A DNA stretch of 64,000 nt from JAISST01 sp050434145. Its GTDB lineage: Bacteria; Fusobacteriota; Fusobacteriia; Fusobacteriales; Fusobacteriaceae. Numbering within the stretch: the first letter of the stretch is position 1; each line of letters opens with the position of its first letter. A program made the position numbers and the translations under genes. Under the pieces are notes generated by a model that was given only the letters and a program-made list of their open reading frames with translations, had not been told where the DNA came from and made no database searches. Of the stretch, positions 55,224 through 63,614 are shown piece by piece. The DNA is taken from contig NZ_JBNPVX010000002.1 in the NCBI RefSeq assembly GCF_050434145.1, positions 62,001 to 126,000 of the forward strand. Reading direction: 5' to 3'.

Positions 55224-56510
55224 TTATTTTACTAGAGATAAACTAATCTCTGGTATAAAGGTAATGAGCATCAAAGCAATTATAAATGCCCCTATTAATG
55301 GGATTGCTTGTTTTACTATGTCTTCTATACGTTCTCCAGATATAGAACTTGCTACAAAAAGATTTACCCCTAGAGGTGGTGTTACAAATCCAATGGCCAA
55401 GTTTACAACCATTATAACTCCAAAATGTATTGGATCTATATTGAACACTGCTGCTGCCTTTAGTAAGATTGGAGCTAATATCAATATTGCTGGTGTTGTA
55501 TCCATTATCATCCCTACAAATAGAAGTATTACATTGATTAATAATAAGAAAGCTATTTTATGTGTTACTGCTCCTTTAATAAAGTTTTCAACCATTGTTG
55601 GTACTTGGAATGCAGTAATTACAAGACCAAATCCTGTAGCAGCTGATATTATAAATAAGATTGTAGAATATGTGCCTACTGTCTCAATGAATATATCTTT
55701 TACATCTTTCAAGTTGATCGTCCTATAAACAAGCACAGATAATAATAGTGAGTAAAATACTGATACAACTGCTGCTTCTGTCGGAGAAGTAATTCCACCA
55801 TATATACATCCTAGAATAATTACTGGAGATAATAATGCTCCAAAACTAGACCATAATAATTTACCAAATCCTTGTGATCTTATTGCTTTAGCATGAGCTC
55901 TTACTTTTTCTTTATCTTCACCATTTTTTCTGCAATAAAAGAATGAATATAACATTAAACATCCACCAATCAACAGACCTGGAAATACTCCAGCCAAGAA
56001 CAAGTGGCCTACAGAAGCTCCAGATGCTTGTCCATAAAATATGAATGGAATACTTGGTGGTATTATTACACCCAATCCTCCTGCAACTGCAACTAAGGCA
56101 GTAGCAAAAACTTTATCATATCCTAGATTAACTAATATAGGAATAGTCATTGCTCCAACAGCAGCTGTTGTTGCTGGCCCTGATCCAGAAATTGCACCAT
56201 AAAATAGACAAGTAACTACTGTAGCTATTGGTAATCCAGCTGTCATGTCACCTATAAAGAATGAAAAGAAATTGAATAACTTCTCACTTATTTTTCCCCT
56301 AGCCATAATATTTCCAGATAATATAAACATTGGAACAGCTAATATAGGAAAACTATCTACTCCATTTACCATAGTTCTTAGTATAGAGACTGGGCCTATT
56401 AATGGGTTAGATGCTCCAGTTAATCCTGGTAATAACCCCACATAGGATAATACCATTCCTATTGGAATCCCTATTGCCAATAATACTACAAATAATATAA
56501 CATAAATCAT
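55224..56510 (-). CDS. DctM-type TRAP transporter large permease
   Basis: 428-residue permease with about twelve membrane helices. GIPIGMVLSYVGLLPGL near the start, FYGAISGSGPATTAAVGAMTIP, and VNLAIGFVTPPLGVNLFVASSISG near the end are hallmarks of DctM. It follows a DctQ gene and a repeat element. AAGGAGGTATTAATTA precedes the ATG. Confidence 0.94.
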   Translation of the reverse strand: MIYVILFVVLLAIGIPIGMVLSYVGLLPGLTGASNPLIGPVSILRTMVNGVDSFPILAVPMFILSGNIMARGKISEKLFNFFSFFIGDMTAGLPIATVVTCLFYGAISGSGPATTAAVGAMTIPILVNLGYDKVFATALVAVAGGLGVIIPPSIPFIFYGQASGASVGHLFLAGVFPGLLIGGCLMLYSFFYCRKNGEDKEKVRAHAKAIRSQGFGKLLWSSFGALLSPVIILGCIYGGITSPTEAAVVSVFYSLLLSVLVYRTINLKDVKDIFIETVGTYSTILFIISAATGFGLVITAFQVPTMVENFIKGAVTHKIAFLLLINVILLFVGMIMDTTPAILILAPILLKAAAVFNIDPIHFGVIMVVNLAIGFVTPPLGVNLFVASSISGERIEDIVKQAIPLIGAFIIALMLITFIPEISLSLVK

Positions 56511-56540
56511 TAATTAATACCTCCTTAATTTTGTCTCTTG

Positions 56541-56703
56541 AGCTGTTACAAAACTATTTTTGAGTTTGGAAATTCAAGATTTTTTCTTAATTCTCATTTC
56601 TTCCAGTTTTGCTTTGCTCAGCTGTTGCTAGAAAAAAAGATTTTATAGTATCAGTAAATATTGTAAGAAATAATAATAAAATTTCTTATTTCGCAACTTC
56701 TTG
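56541..56703 (+). repeat. MITE-like intergenic repeat, complete copy
   Basis: 163 bp from AGCTGTTACAAAACTATTTT to TTTCGCAACTTC, filling the DctQ-DctM gap. Middle (GCTTTGCTCAGCTGTTGCTAG) is shortened relative to the 12539 and 49579 copies; right module GTAAGAAATAATAATAAAATTT is present. Confidence 0.72.
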
Positions 56704-56714
56704 TTTGTCTCTCG

Positions 56715-57212
56715 TTACAATCCATGTTTCTGAATAACTTCTTTTTCTCCAGTAAATAATTTTATGAAATTTTGAAGATTTCTTATGAAAGTCAACACCC
56801 CACCAACTAGTATAGAAGCCTGAACTTTCCACATCTTTATTTCCAAAGCTGGACTTAAAGTCCCACGTCCATAAGTAATTTTTACTAATTTAAATCCATA
56901 AACTACTATTATTGCAAATAATATCCCTATTATGATTTTATCTATGTATAATAGCCCCTTTTGTATAGAAACTGGTAACATGTTTCTAAATTGGTCAACT
57001 TTAACTGATGTTCCTCTTTTTACACAATACGGCACTCCAATGAATGCTGACCATACAAACAAATATCTTACCAATTCCTCTGACCATGATAATGAACTTT
57101 TAAATATAAATCTTGCTGTAATTTGTACCCCCATTATTACTGTCATTATAACAAGTAATATGAACAATATATATTCTTCTAAATGCTCATCTAACCATTT
57201 AATTATATTCAT
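56715..57212 (-). CDS. DctQ-type TRAP transporter small permease
   Basis: 165-residue four-helix membrane protein. The family motif LSWSEELVRYLFVWSAFIGVPYCVKRGTSVKVD is intact, with helices at about 13-35, 45-65, 85-110 and 130-150. It pairs with the following DctM and DctP. GGAGGTGTAAT precedes the ATG. A hairpin with a short T tract lies just upstream. Confidence 0.93.
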   Translation of the reverse strand: MNIIKWLDEHLEEYILFILLVIMTVIMGVQITARFIFKSSLSWSEELVRYLFVWSAFIGVPYCVKRGTSVKVDQFRNMLPVSIQKGLLYIDKIIIGILFAIIVVYGFKLVKITYGRGTLSPALEIKMWKVQASILVGGVLTFIRNLQNFIKLFTGEKEVIQKHGL

Positions 57213-57243
57213 TAATATTATTACACCTCCATATTTTGTGAAT

Positions 57244-57286
57244 CAAAAGGGATATGACGTATATACCTAAAGTATAATCATATCCC
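57244..57286 (-). terminator. Hairpin between the TPP enzyme gene and DctQ
   Basis: GGGATATGA/TCATATCCC with a 20-nt loop and a following CTTTTGATT. It may partly separate the aldehyde dehydrogenase/TPP pair from the transporter genes. Confidence 0.6.
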
Positions 57287-57312
57287 CCAATTTGATTATT
57301 TGATATTTATTT

Positions 57313-59112
57313 CTAATTTGTTGTTACATGCTTAGATTTAGTAGCTGTACCAGATACTAAAGTTCCATTTTCTACATTGTCTTTTGGTGTATAAATATCA
57401 TTTATATTCCAAATTCCATCTGTAGGCACTGGAATATTTTCCATAGGTACATCCAACAAATATGGTTCATTAGAATCTAAAGCTTCTTGGAAAGCTGCCT
57501 TAAATTCTTCTGCACTAGTTACTTTTTTAGCTTTTACCCCATAAGCTTTAGCAACTTCTGCCCATTCAGGATTATATGGTTTTTCATCTATTTTGAATAC
57601 AGTTCCAAATGTATGTTCATAGTGAGAAGCTTCTAATCCCGCTATTGTTCCAAATGCATAGTTATTCATTACAACCCATACAACTGGTATATTATATTCT
57701 TTAGCTGTTGCCAGAACTGATGGATTTGTTCCAAAACCTCCATCTCCTATTAATGTAATTACTTTCTTAGATGGTGCTGCTAACTTCGCTCCTAACAGAG
57801 CTGCTGATCCAAATCCCATAGTTGCTAAACCACCTGGATGAATTATTGTACCTGGATTGACTATATCAAATTGTTGTCCCACTCCATTTTTATTCCATCC
57901 TACATCAGTACAAATAATTGCATCTTCTGGTAAGACTTCTCTTACATCTTTTAAGATTCTTTGTGGCGTCATTGGGAATCTGTTATCATCTTCAATATGC
58001 TTATTTGATTTTTTAAATTCAGCTTTATAATTTGCAATTGCTTCTTTTATACCTGCTCTTTTTATTCCATTAGGAACTATTTCTTTTGCAGCTTGTAATA
58101 AAGCTTTAAGAGCTAATTTAGGATCTGCTACTGCCCCTATTTCTACTGGATAATTTCTTCCTACTTCTGCTGGATCTGCATCTATTTGCATAAATGTAGT
58201 TTTATCTGCATTAAAAGTAACTCCTTTATACCAAGAACTTGAATCTGCTTCTGCAAATCTTGTTCCAATTCCTAATATTACATCAGCATTAGCAGTTTTA
58301 TCATTAATAAAATCAGTTCCCCAGAAACCAACCATTCCCATCATCAAAGGGTGTTTATCTGATATTGCCCCTTGACCCATAAGTGTTCTTGATACTGGAA
58401 TTTCTAAAAAGTCTATGAATTCTTTCAATTCTTCGCTTGCTCTTGAAGTTAAAATTCCTCCCCCTACATGAATAACAGGATTTTTTGCTTCTACTAATTT
58501 TTTCACTATTGCTTTAGCAACTTCCGGATCTATTGCTGATTTTCCTATAGTATGAGCATCTTTAAATGTCCTATTAAAGAAGCTAGTATCTACTTCTCTT
58601 GAGAACATATCCATTGGAACAGATATTAATACAGGACCTGGTCTTCCTGACTCTGCTAAACGAAAGGCTTTATCTAATATTTCAGGAAGTAATTCTGCTC
58701 TGTCTAATCTCCATGCTCTTTTTACAAATGGTTTGTATATATCATATTGTGAACCATCACAATGCATATTTACTTCTTGATGTGGATGTTTCCCATAATA
58801 ATAACTAGGAACATCCCCAGCTATTACAACCATAGGAATAGAATCCAATGCTGCATTAGCAACTCCTGTAGTAGCATTAGTAAGTCCTGGTCCCAAATGA
58901 CACAATACTACACTTGCTTTCCCTGTAACTCTTGCATATCCATCTGCTGCTGTAGAAGCTATTTGTTCATGACGAACAGATATATATTTTAATTTGCTTT
59001 TTTTCATTGCATCTAACATAGCTATTACTGTGTGCCCACATAATCCAAATATATATTCTACACCCCTACGTTCTAAATAATCTGTTAATTGTTCTGACAA
59101 CAATTTTTTCAC
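57313..59112 (-). CDS. Thiamine pyrophosphate enzyme (acetolactate-synthase/Xsc-like)
   Basis: 599-residue ThDP enzyme. The catalytic glutamate is in VRHEQIASTAADGYARVTGK (about residue 47), and the ThDP-magnesium motif is GDGGFGTNPSVLATAKEYNIPVVWVVMNN. It resembles acetolactate synthase, glyoxylate carboligase and sulfoacetaldehyde acetyltransferase, and could decarboxylate a 2-keto acid to an aldehyde for the neighbouring dehydrogenase. Start GTG 59112 is nine bases after AAGGAGG; the ATG at 59121 touches that site. Confidence 0.85.
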   Translation of the reverse strand: MKKLLSEQLTDYLERRGVEYIFGLCGHTVIAMLDAMKKSKLKYISVRHEQIASTAADGYARVTGKASVVLCHLGPGLTNATTGVANAALDSIPMVVIAGDVPSYYYGKHPHQEVNMHCDGSQYDIYKPFVKRAWRLDRAELLPEILDKAFRLAESGRPGPVLISVPMDMFSREVDTSFFNRTFKDAHTIGKSAIDPEVAKAIVKKLVEAKNPVIHVGGGILTSRASEELKEFIDFLEIPVSRTLMGQGAISDKHPLMMGMVGFWGTDFINDKTANADVILGIGTRFAEADSSSWYKGVTFNADKTTFMQIDADPAEVGRNYPVEIGAVADPKLALKALLQAAKEIVPNGIKRAGIKEAIANYKAEFKKSNKHIEDDNRFPMTPQRILKDVREVLPEDAIICTDVGWNKNGVGQQFDIVNPGTIIHPGGLATMGFGSAALLGAKLAAPSKKVITLIGDGGFGTNPSVLATAKEYNIPVVWVVMNNYAFGTIAGLEASHYEHTFGTVFKIDEKPYNPEWAEVAKAYGVKAKKVTSAEEFKAAFQEALDSNEPYLLDVPMENIPVPTDGIWNINDIYTPKDNVENGTLVSGTATKSKHVTTN

Positions 59113-59238
59113 GATTAACATCCTCCTTTTTTCCCTAATAATATAGTTAATTAAACAATAACTTACTTTTAATATATAATATATATTTTATTTTTAGGTA
59201 AAATTTTTTATAGATAATATCTATAAAAATTTTTTTTA

Positions 59239-59264
59239 CTGGGTCTGATAACTAGCAGACCCAG
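59239..59264 (-). other. Strong hairpin after the aldehyde dehydrogenase gene
   Basis: Nine-base-pair stem CTGGGTCTG/CAGACCCAG with an 8-nt loop, 10 bp after the dehydrogenase stop codon. Another inverted repeat (TTTTTATAGAT/ATCTATAAAAA) follows to the left. Neither ends in a clean T tract, so they may set relative expression of the two genes rather than stop transcription. Confidence 0.6.
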
Positions 59265-59273
59265 CATTTATTT

Positions 59274-60701
59274 TTATTTTTCCATTTCAGCGTTATAAAA
59301 TTCACCAAATAATTCTTCATCAGATGGCATATCTTTAGGAATTGGCCTAGAAACCCAAGTAGTATTCATATAATGTTTTAAACATATATTTTCAGATACA
59401 ATATTTCCTCCCCAAGTTCCACATCCCATAGAAGATGTCATTGGCATTCCATTAGTTGCAGATCCTGCATTTGCCTTAGATTGAGGTTGTCTTACCATTA
59501 TTCTACTTACTGGAGCAGCCAAACCTAATCTATGGATATGATCATCATCAAATGAATAGATACCTACTGAATGTCCTTTTCCTCCTACTTCGTATACTGC
59601 TCTCATCACATCTAGTGCATTTTCAAATTCGCCAGAATATTTATGAACTGCTACTAATGTAGTTAATTTTTCTCCAGAGAATGGGTGATCTTTCCCTATT
59701 CCATCTCCTTCTACAAATATGAACTTTCTGTCAGCTGGAATTTCAATTCCTGCTGCTTTTGCCAATTGTTGCGGAGATATAGCAACTGTATCAGATAATC
59801 TATGTAATTCTTCATCCCACATAACATGTTTTATTTTTTCTCTTTCTTCAGCATTGGCTCTATATCCACCTTCAGCCTCTAATGCATCTAGTACTAAATC
59901 ATATACTTTATCATATACTATTATATTTCCATCTGCAGAACATCCACTTCCATAGTCAGAAGTCTTGCTCAACATTGTATTGTGAGCTGCTTCTTGTATT
60001 CTTTCTGGATGTCCTTCCAAAGTATTATCATATATCATTGTAGCGTTTCCTGCTCCTGATCCATAAGCTGGAGTTCCAGAACTATATGCAGCTTTTACCA
60101 TTGGTTTTCCACCAGTAGCTATTACTAAATCAACTCTTTTCATTAATTCTTCAGTCATTGCAACACTTGGATTTTGTACACATTGTAATATATCTTCAGG
60201 TGCTCCTTCTCTTTTAAGAGCTTCTCTCATAAGTCTTACAGTTTCAAAAGTAGTCTTTTTAGATCTAGGGTGTGGAGAGAATATTAGTACATCTCTTGCT
60301 TTTATTCCATATACTGCTTGCCCTGCTGGAGTAAGATCTGGGTTAGTAGTAGGTACTAATGAACCTATTATTCCAACTGGTTTAGCATATTTTACTATTC
60401 CCTTTTCTGGAATTTCTTCTATTATGCCAACACTTTTTCCTCTTAATGCATCTCTTAAACATCCTCTGATTTTAAATCTTTTATTTTGACGAGATATTGG
60501 ATCTCCTAGTCCACTTTCTGCTATCCCCATATCAACTAATTCTAAGAAAGTTTTTTTGTTTGCTACAGACCATGCTACAGCTTGAATAAGTCTGTCTACC
60601 TTTGCTTGATCATAAGTTTCAATAATTTTAGCTGCTTTTGCTGCCCTTTCCATTAATTCGTCTAATTCTTTTTCTTGTACTTCAGTTAATTCTTTTGCCA
60701 T
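59274..60701 (-). CDS. CoA-acylating aldehyde dehydrogenase (SauS-like)
   Basis: 475-residue acylating aldehyde dehydrogenase; makes an acyl-CoA from an aldehyde, NAD(P)+ and CoA. The catalytic cysteine lies in SDYGSGCSADGNIIVYD, and GIIGSLVPTTNPDLTPAG plus IATGGKPMVKAAYSSGTPAYG are family signatures. Sequence style is close to sulfoacetaldehyde dehydrogenase and other EutE/AdhE-like enzymes, but no sulfonate gene is certain here. Coupled to the TPP enzyme downstream. AAGGAGGAATTAGG precedes the ATG. Confidence 0.87.
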   Translation of the reverse strand: MAKELTEVQEKELDELMERAAKAAKIIETYDQAKVDRLIQAVAWSVANKKTFLELVDMGIAESGLGDPISRQNKRFKIRGCLRDALRGKSVGIIEEIPEKGIVKYAKPVGIIGSLVPTTNPDLTPAGQAVYGIKARDVLIFSPHPRSKKTTFETVRLMREALKREGAPEDILQCVQNPSVAMTEELMKRVDLVIATGGKPMVKAAYSSGTPAYGSGAGNATMIYDNTLEGHPERIQEAAHNTMLSKTSDYGSGCSADGNIIVYDKVYDLVLDALEAEGGYRANAEEREKIKHVMWDEELHRLSDTVAISPQQLAKAAGIEIPADRKFIFVEGDGIGKDHPFSGEKLTTLVAVHKYSGEFENALDVMRAVYEVGGKGHSVGIYSFDDDHIHRLGLAAPVSRIMVRQPQSKANAGSATNGMPMTSSMGCGTWGGNIVSENICLKHYMNTTWVSRPIPKDMPSDEELFGEFYNAEMEK

Positions 60702-60715
60702 TTTTCCTAATTCCT

Positions 60716-61326
60716 CCTTAAAAAATAAATATTAAATTAAATAATAATTAAAGTTTTTATTGTATAATTATAATTCTGCTCTCTTAATTTGATCTAAAGT
60801 TTCACACTGTATTCCTGTTTGGTTTTAGTATCAAAAATCTATTTATATTACACAATATATCATTCCAACTCTTTTTATTCCAATACTTATATTAGATTAT
60901 CCTAATAGAGAAAATTTATAACTCCATAATTTAAAGGATTTTTTTCAAAAATAACCTTTCAAAAAACTTTAAAAAAATATTAAAAATACTTTTTTATCTT
61001 ATTTTTTTTCTAAACATGCGTATTTTTAGTGTTTTCAGCATAATAGATTTTTTTTATTATTCCTTTTAGGTCTATTGAGGGAACCATTTCACCACAATTA
61101 TTGTATTTTGTTAAAAATTTTTTTAATAAAAATTATATATTTAAATTTTATTTTTTTGAATTATTTTATAAATTTTCTTTATTTTTAATTAAAATACTAT
61201 TAGTTCATACAAATATTATTAATTTATAATTTTAGAATTTGAAGAAAATAATGGATAGGTCATAATATTATTTTATGCCAGAATTTACTAAGGTATTTTA
61301 TCGCAAGTTTTCGCAAGGATTATATT
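60716..61326. other. Gap of 610 bp without genes
   Basis: Very AT-rich; it holds the upstream region of the aldehyde dehydrogenase gene. No open frame, RNA gene or confident promoter is seen. Confidence 0.5.
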
Positions 61327-61364
61327 AAAAAAGCTATCAACCTTTTTAGATTAATAGCTTTTTT
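61327..61364 (-). terminator. Terminator of the tct-dehydroquinase genes
   Basis: Perfect 11-bp stem AAAAAAGCTAT/ATAGCTTTTTT with a 16-nt loop and T tract on each strand, about 170 bp after the dehydroquinase stop. Confidence 0.88.
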
Positions 61365-61537
61365 CTATTATAAGTTATAAGAAATTTATTTGTTAATGGT
61401 CGTGTCAGATATTTTGTTTAAATGAAAATCTTTCTGGATTGTTAATTGATTATAAGTAATAATTTTATTATATTAAAGGTGGTTTTTATATTTTTTAATT
61501 CACAACTATTTAGTTAACGAACTATCATATTTCTATA

Positions 61538-61990
61538 TTACTTTTTATTTTGATCTAAAAAACTACAAGCAGCTCGAAGAGCTAAAGTGTATACATCTGC
61601 CCCCATTCCCACTAAAATTCCTTGCGCTAACGAAGATAATACTGAAAAATGTCTCCACTCTTCTCTTTTATGCACATTAGACATATGAAGCTCATATATA
61701 GGGCATTCCAACATAGCTAGTGCATCATGTATCGACCAGCTATAGTGAGTCCAAGCCCCTGCATTGAAACATACTGCATCTACCTTATCAAGATAAGCTT
61801 GGTGAATTCTATCTACCATATCTCCTTCCGAATTACTTTGATAAAAATCAACTGTCACATCACCTAATTCTTCAGCAGTTTTTCTTACATTGTCATTTAT
61901 TTGTTCCAAAGTAATTGTTCCATACTGCTTCGGATCTCTTTTCCCAAACATATTATGGTTTACACCATGCAAATATAATACTTTTTTCAT
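61538..61990 (-). CDS. aroQ: Type II 3-dehydroquinate dehydratase
   Basis: 150-residue dodecameric-type enzyme interconverting 3-dehydroquinate and 3-dehydroshikimate. The start VLYLHGVNHNMFGKRDPKQYGTITLEQI matches, with an FYQSNSEGDMVD box, FNAGAWTHYSWSIHDAL and the catalytic histidine in ELHMSNVHKREEWRHFS. The usual NGPNLN-type start is replaced by HGVNHN, and the reactive Tyr is in QYGT. Type II enzymes are common in quinate catabolism. Here it follows TctAB, unlinked to other aro genes. Confidence 0.87.
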   Translation of the reverse strand: MKKVLYLHGVNHNMFGKRDPKQYGTITLEQINDNVRKTAEELGDVTVDFYQSNSEGDMVDRIHQAYLDKVDAVCFNAGAWTHYSWSIHDALAMLECPIYELHMSNVHKREEWRHFSVLSSLAQGILVGMGADVYTLALRAACSFLDQNKK

Positions 61991-62093
61991 AACTTTTATC
62001 TCCTTATATCACTCTAAATTATACTATAATAAAACTATTCTTATCTATTTGACTTATGACTCTTCAATATACCTTTTTATTTTAAAATAATTA

Positions 62094-63605
62094 TTATATT
62101 TTTCTCTTCTTTGCTTTCTCTCTTTTTTCTTTTATATTTTTATACCATTGAGTCTGTGTAGTAAACATTACAACTATCAGCAAAAATAGAATCAATGATA
62201 TTGGACTTGTAAAAATACTTCCTACTAATCCACTAATAGATTTTTTCAATAATACTCCACGACGATAATTTTCTTCCAAAAGTTTGGTCAAAATAATCCC
62301 CAATACACAAGGCGCCACTGGATAGTCAAATCTTTTCAGAAAATAACCAAGTAGTCCAAATCCTAGCATCCAATATACATCAAATAAACTATTATTAATT
62401 GCATAAGAACCTACTACTGACAATATAATAATAATTGGCAACAGTATTCCTTTAGGAATTTCAACTATTTTAGTAAAAATTTTAACTCCTGTAAGTCCGA
62501 ATATTAGCAAGAAAATTGTTGCAAACGCCAAGCAACTCACTATTAGATAAAACAAATCTGGAGTTGTTCTCATCAAATTGGGACCTGGCTTTAAACCATG
62601 AATTGTCAACGCTCCTATCATTACAGCCGTAACTGCATCTCCTGGTATTCCCAATGTTAACATAGGAATAAATGCCCCACCAATAGCAGCATTATTAGCT
62701 GATTCTGGCGCAACAAGACCTTCTATAGCTCCCTCTCCAAATGGAACTTCTGGATTCTTCACTGTTCTTTTAGCTTGATCATAAGTTAATAACGCCGCAA
62801 TATCACCACCAGCACCTGGAAGTGCACCTACTATTACCCCCACTATAGATGATCGAATAGTTAAAGGAACATATTTTTTTACTGTATCAAAAGATGGAAT
62901 AATCTTGTCTATTTTTTGCTTAATTGGTTCTATATCTTTGGTAGTAATCTGAATCAAGGCTTCTGAAACACCAAATAATCCTATCATAGCAGTAACATAA
63001 TCTACCCCAGGTAATAAATAGGTTATTCCATAAGTAAACCGTGGTTTTGCAGTCATAGAATCCATACCTATAGTACCTAATAATACACCTATTGCAGCTG
63101 CTATTAAACCTCTAAAAATAGATTTACTCCCCAAACTTCCAACCATCATCATCCCCATTATTCCAAGGAGCAAATAATCTACAGAAGAAAATTTTAGAGC
63201 CAATTTAGATACTGCAGGAGCAAAACATACTAATGCAATAATTCCAATAAACGTTCCAATTACAGATTGTGTAGTAGCTATTCCCATCGCCTTTCCAGCC
63301 TCACCTTTTTGAGCCATCGGATAACCATCTAATGCTGTCGCAACTGCTGCTGGGGCCCCTGGAATATTTAGTAGTATTGCTGAACGTGAGCCACCATAGA
63401 CAGCACCTACATAAATACCAATCATTAGAGCTATCGCACTATGTGTATCCCAACCAAAGGTGAAAGACACCAATAGTGATACTGCCATTGTCGCTGATAA
63501 TCCTGGGATCGCACCTATATATACCCCTGCAAAACATCCAACAGCTATATATAAAATCAACATTGGATTATATACAGGAATCATCATATAATTAAATATA
63601 TCCAT
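62094..63605 (-). CDS. TctA-type tripartite tricarboxylate transporter permease
   Basis: 503-residue membrane protein with about twelve helices. Family signatures are the GAIPGLSATMAVSLLVSFTFG and YVGAVYGGSRSAILLNIPGAPAAVATALDG motifs in the first half and GALPGAGGDIAALLTYDQAKRTVK plus GIPGDAVTAVMIGALTIHGLKPGP in the second. It works with TctB (just upstream) and a periplasmic TctC, expected beyond the window edge. The ATG at 63605 follows TAGGAGGTAGTG. Confidence 0.92.
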   Translation of the reverse strand: MDIFNYMMIPVYNPMLILYIAVGCFAGVYIGAIPGLSATMAVSLLVSFTFGWDTHSAIALMIGIYVGAVYGGSRSAILLNIPGAPAAVATALDGYPMAQKGEAGKAMGIATTQSVIGTFIGIIALVCFAPAVSKLALKFSSVDYLLLGIMGMMMVGSLGSKSIFRGLIAAAIGVLLGTIGMDSMTAKPRFTYGITYLLPGVDYVTAMIGLFGVSEALIQITTKDIEPIKQKIDKIIPSFDTVKKYVPLTIRSSIVGVIVGALPGAGGDIAALLTYDQAKRTVKNPEVPFGEGAIEGLVAPESANNAAIGGAFIPMLTLGIPGDAVTAVMIGALTIHGLKPGPNLMRTTPDLFYLIVSCLAFATIFLLIFGLTGVKIFTKIVEIPKGILLPIIIILSVVGSYAINNSLFDVYWMLGFGLLGYFLKRFDYPVAPCVLGIILTKLLEENYRRGVLLKKSISGLVGSIFTSPISLILFLLIVVMFTTQTQWYKNIKEKREKAKKRKI

Positions 63606-63614
63606 CACTACCTC

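Noticed and set aside
57313..60701. Calling the TPP enzyme and aldehyde dehydrogenase a sulfoacetaldehyde pathway
   Set aside because: Resemblance to Xsc and SauS is only general, and no sulfonate transporter, phosphate acetyltransferase or sulfite exporter gene is nearby.
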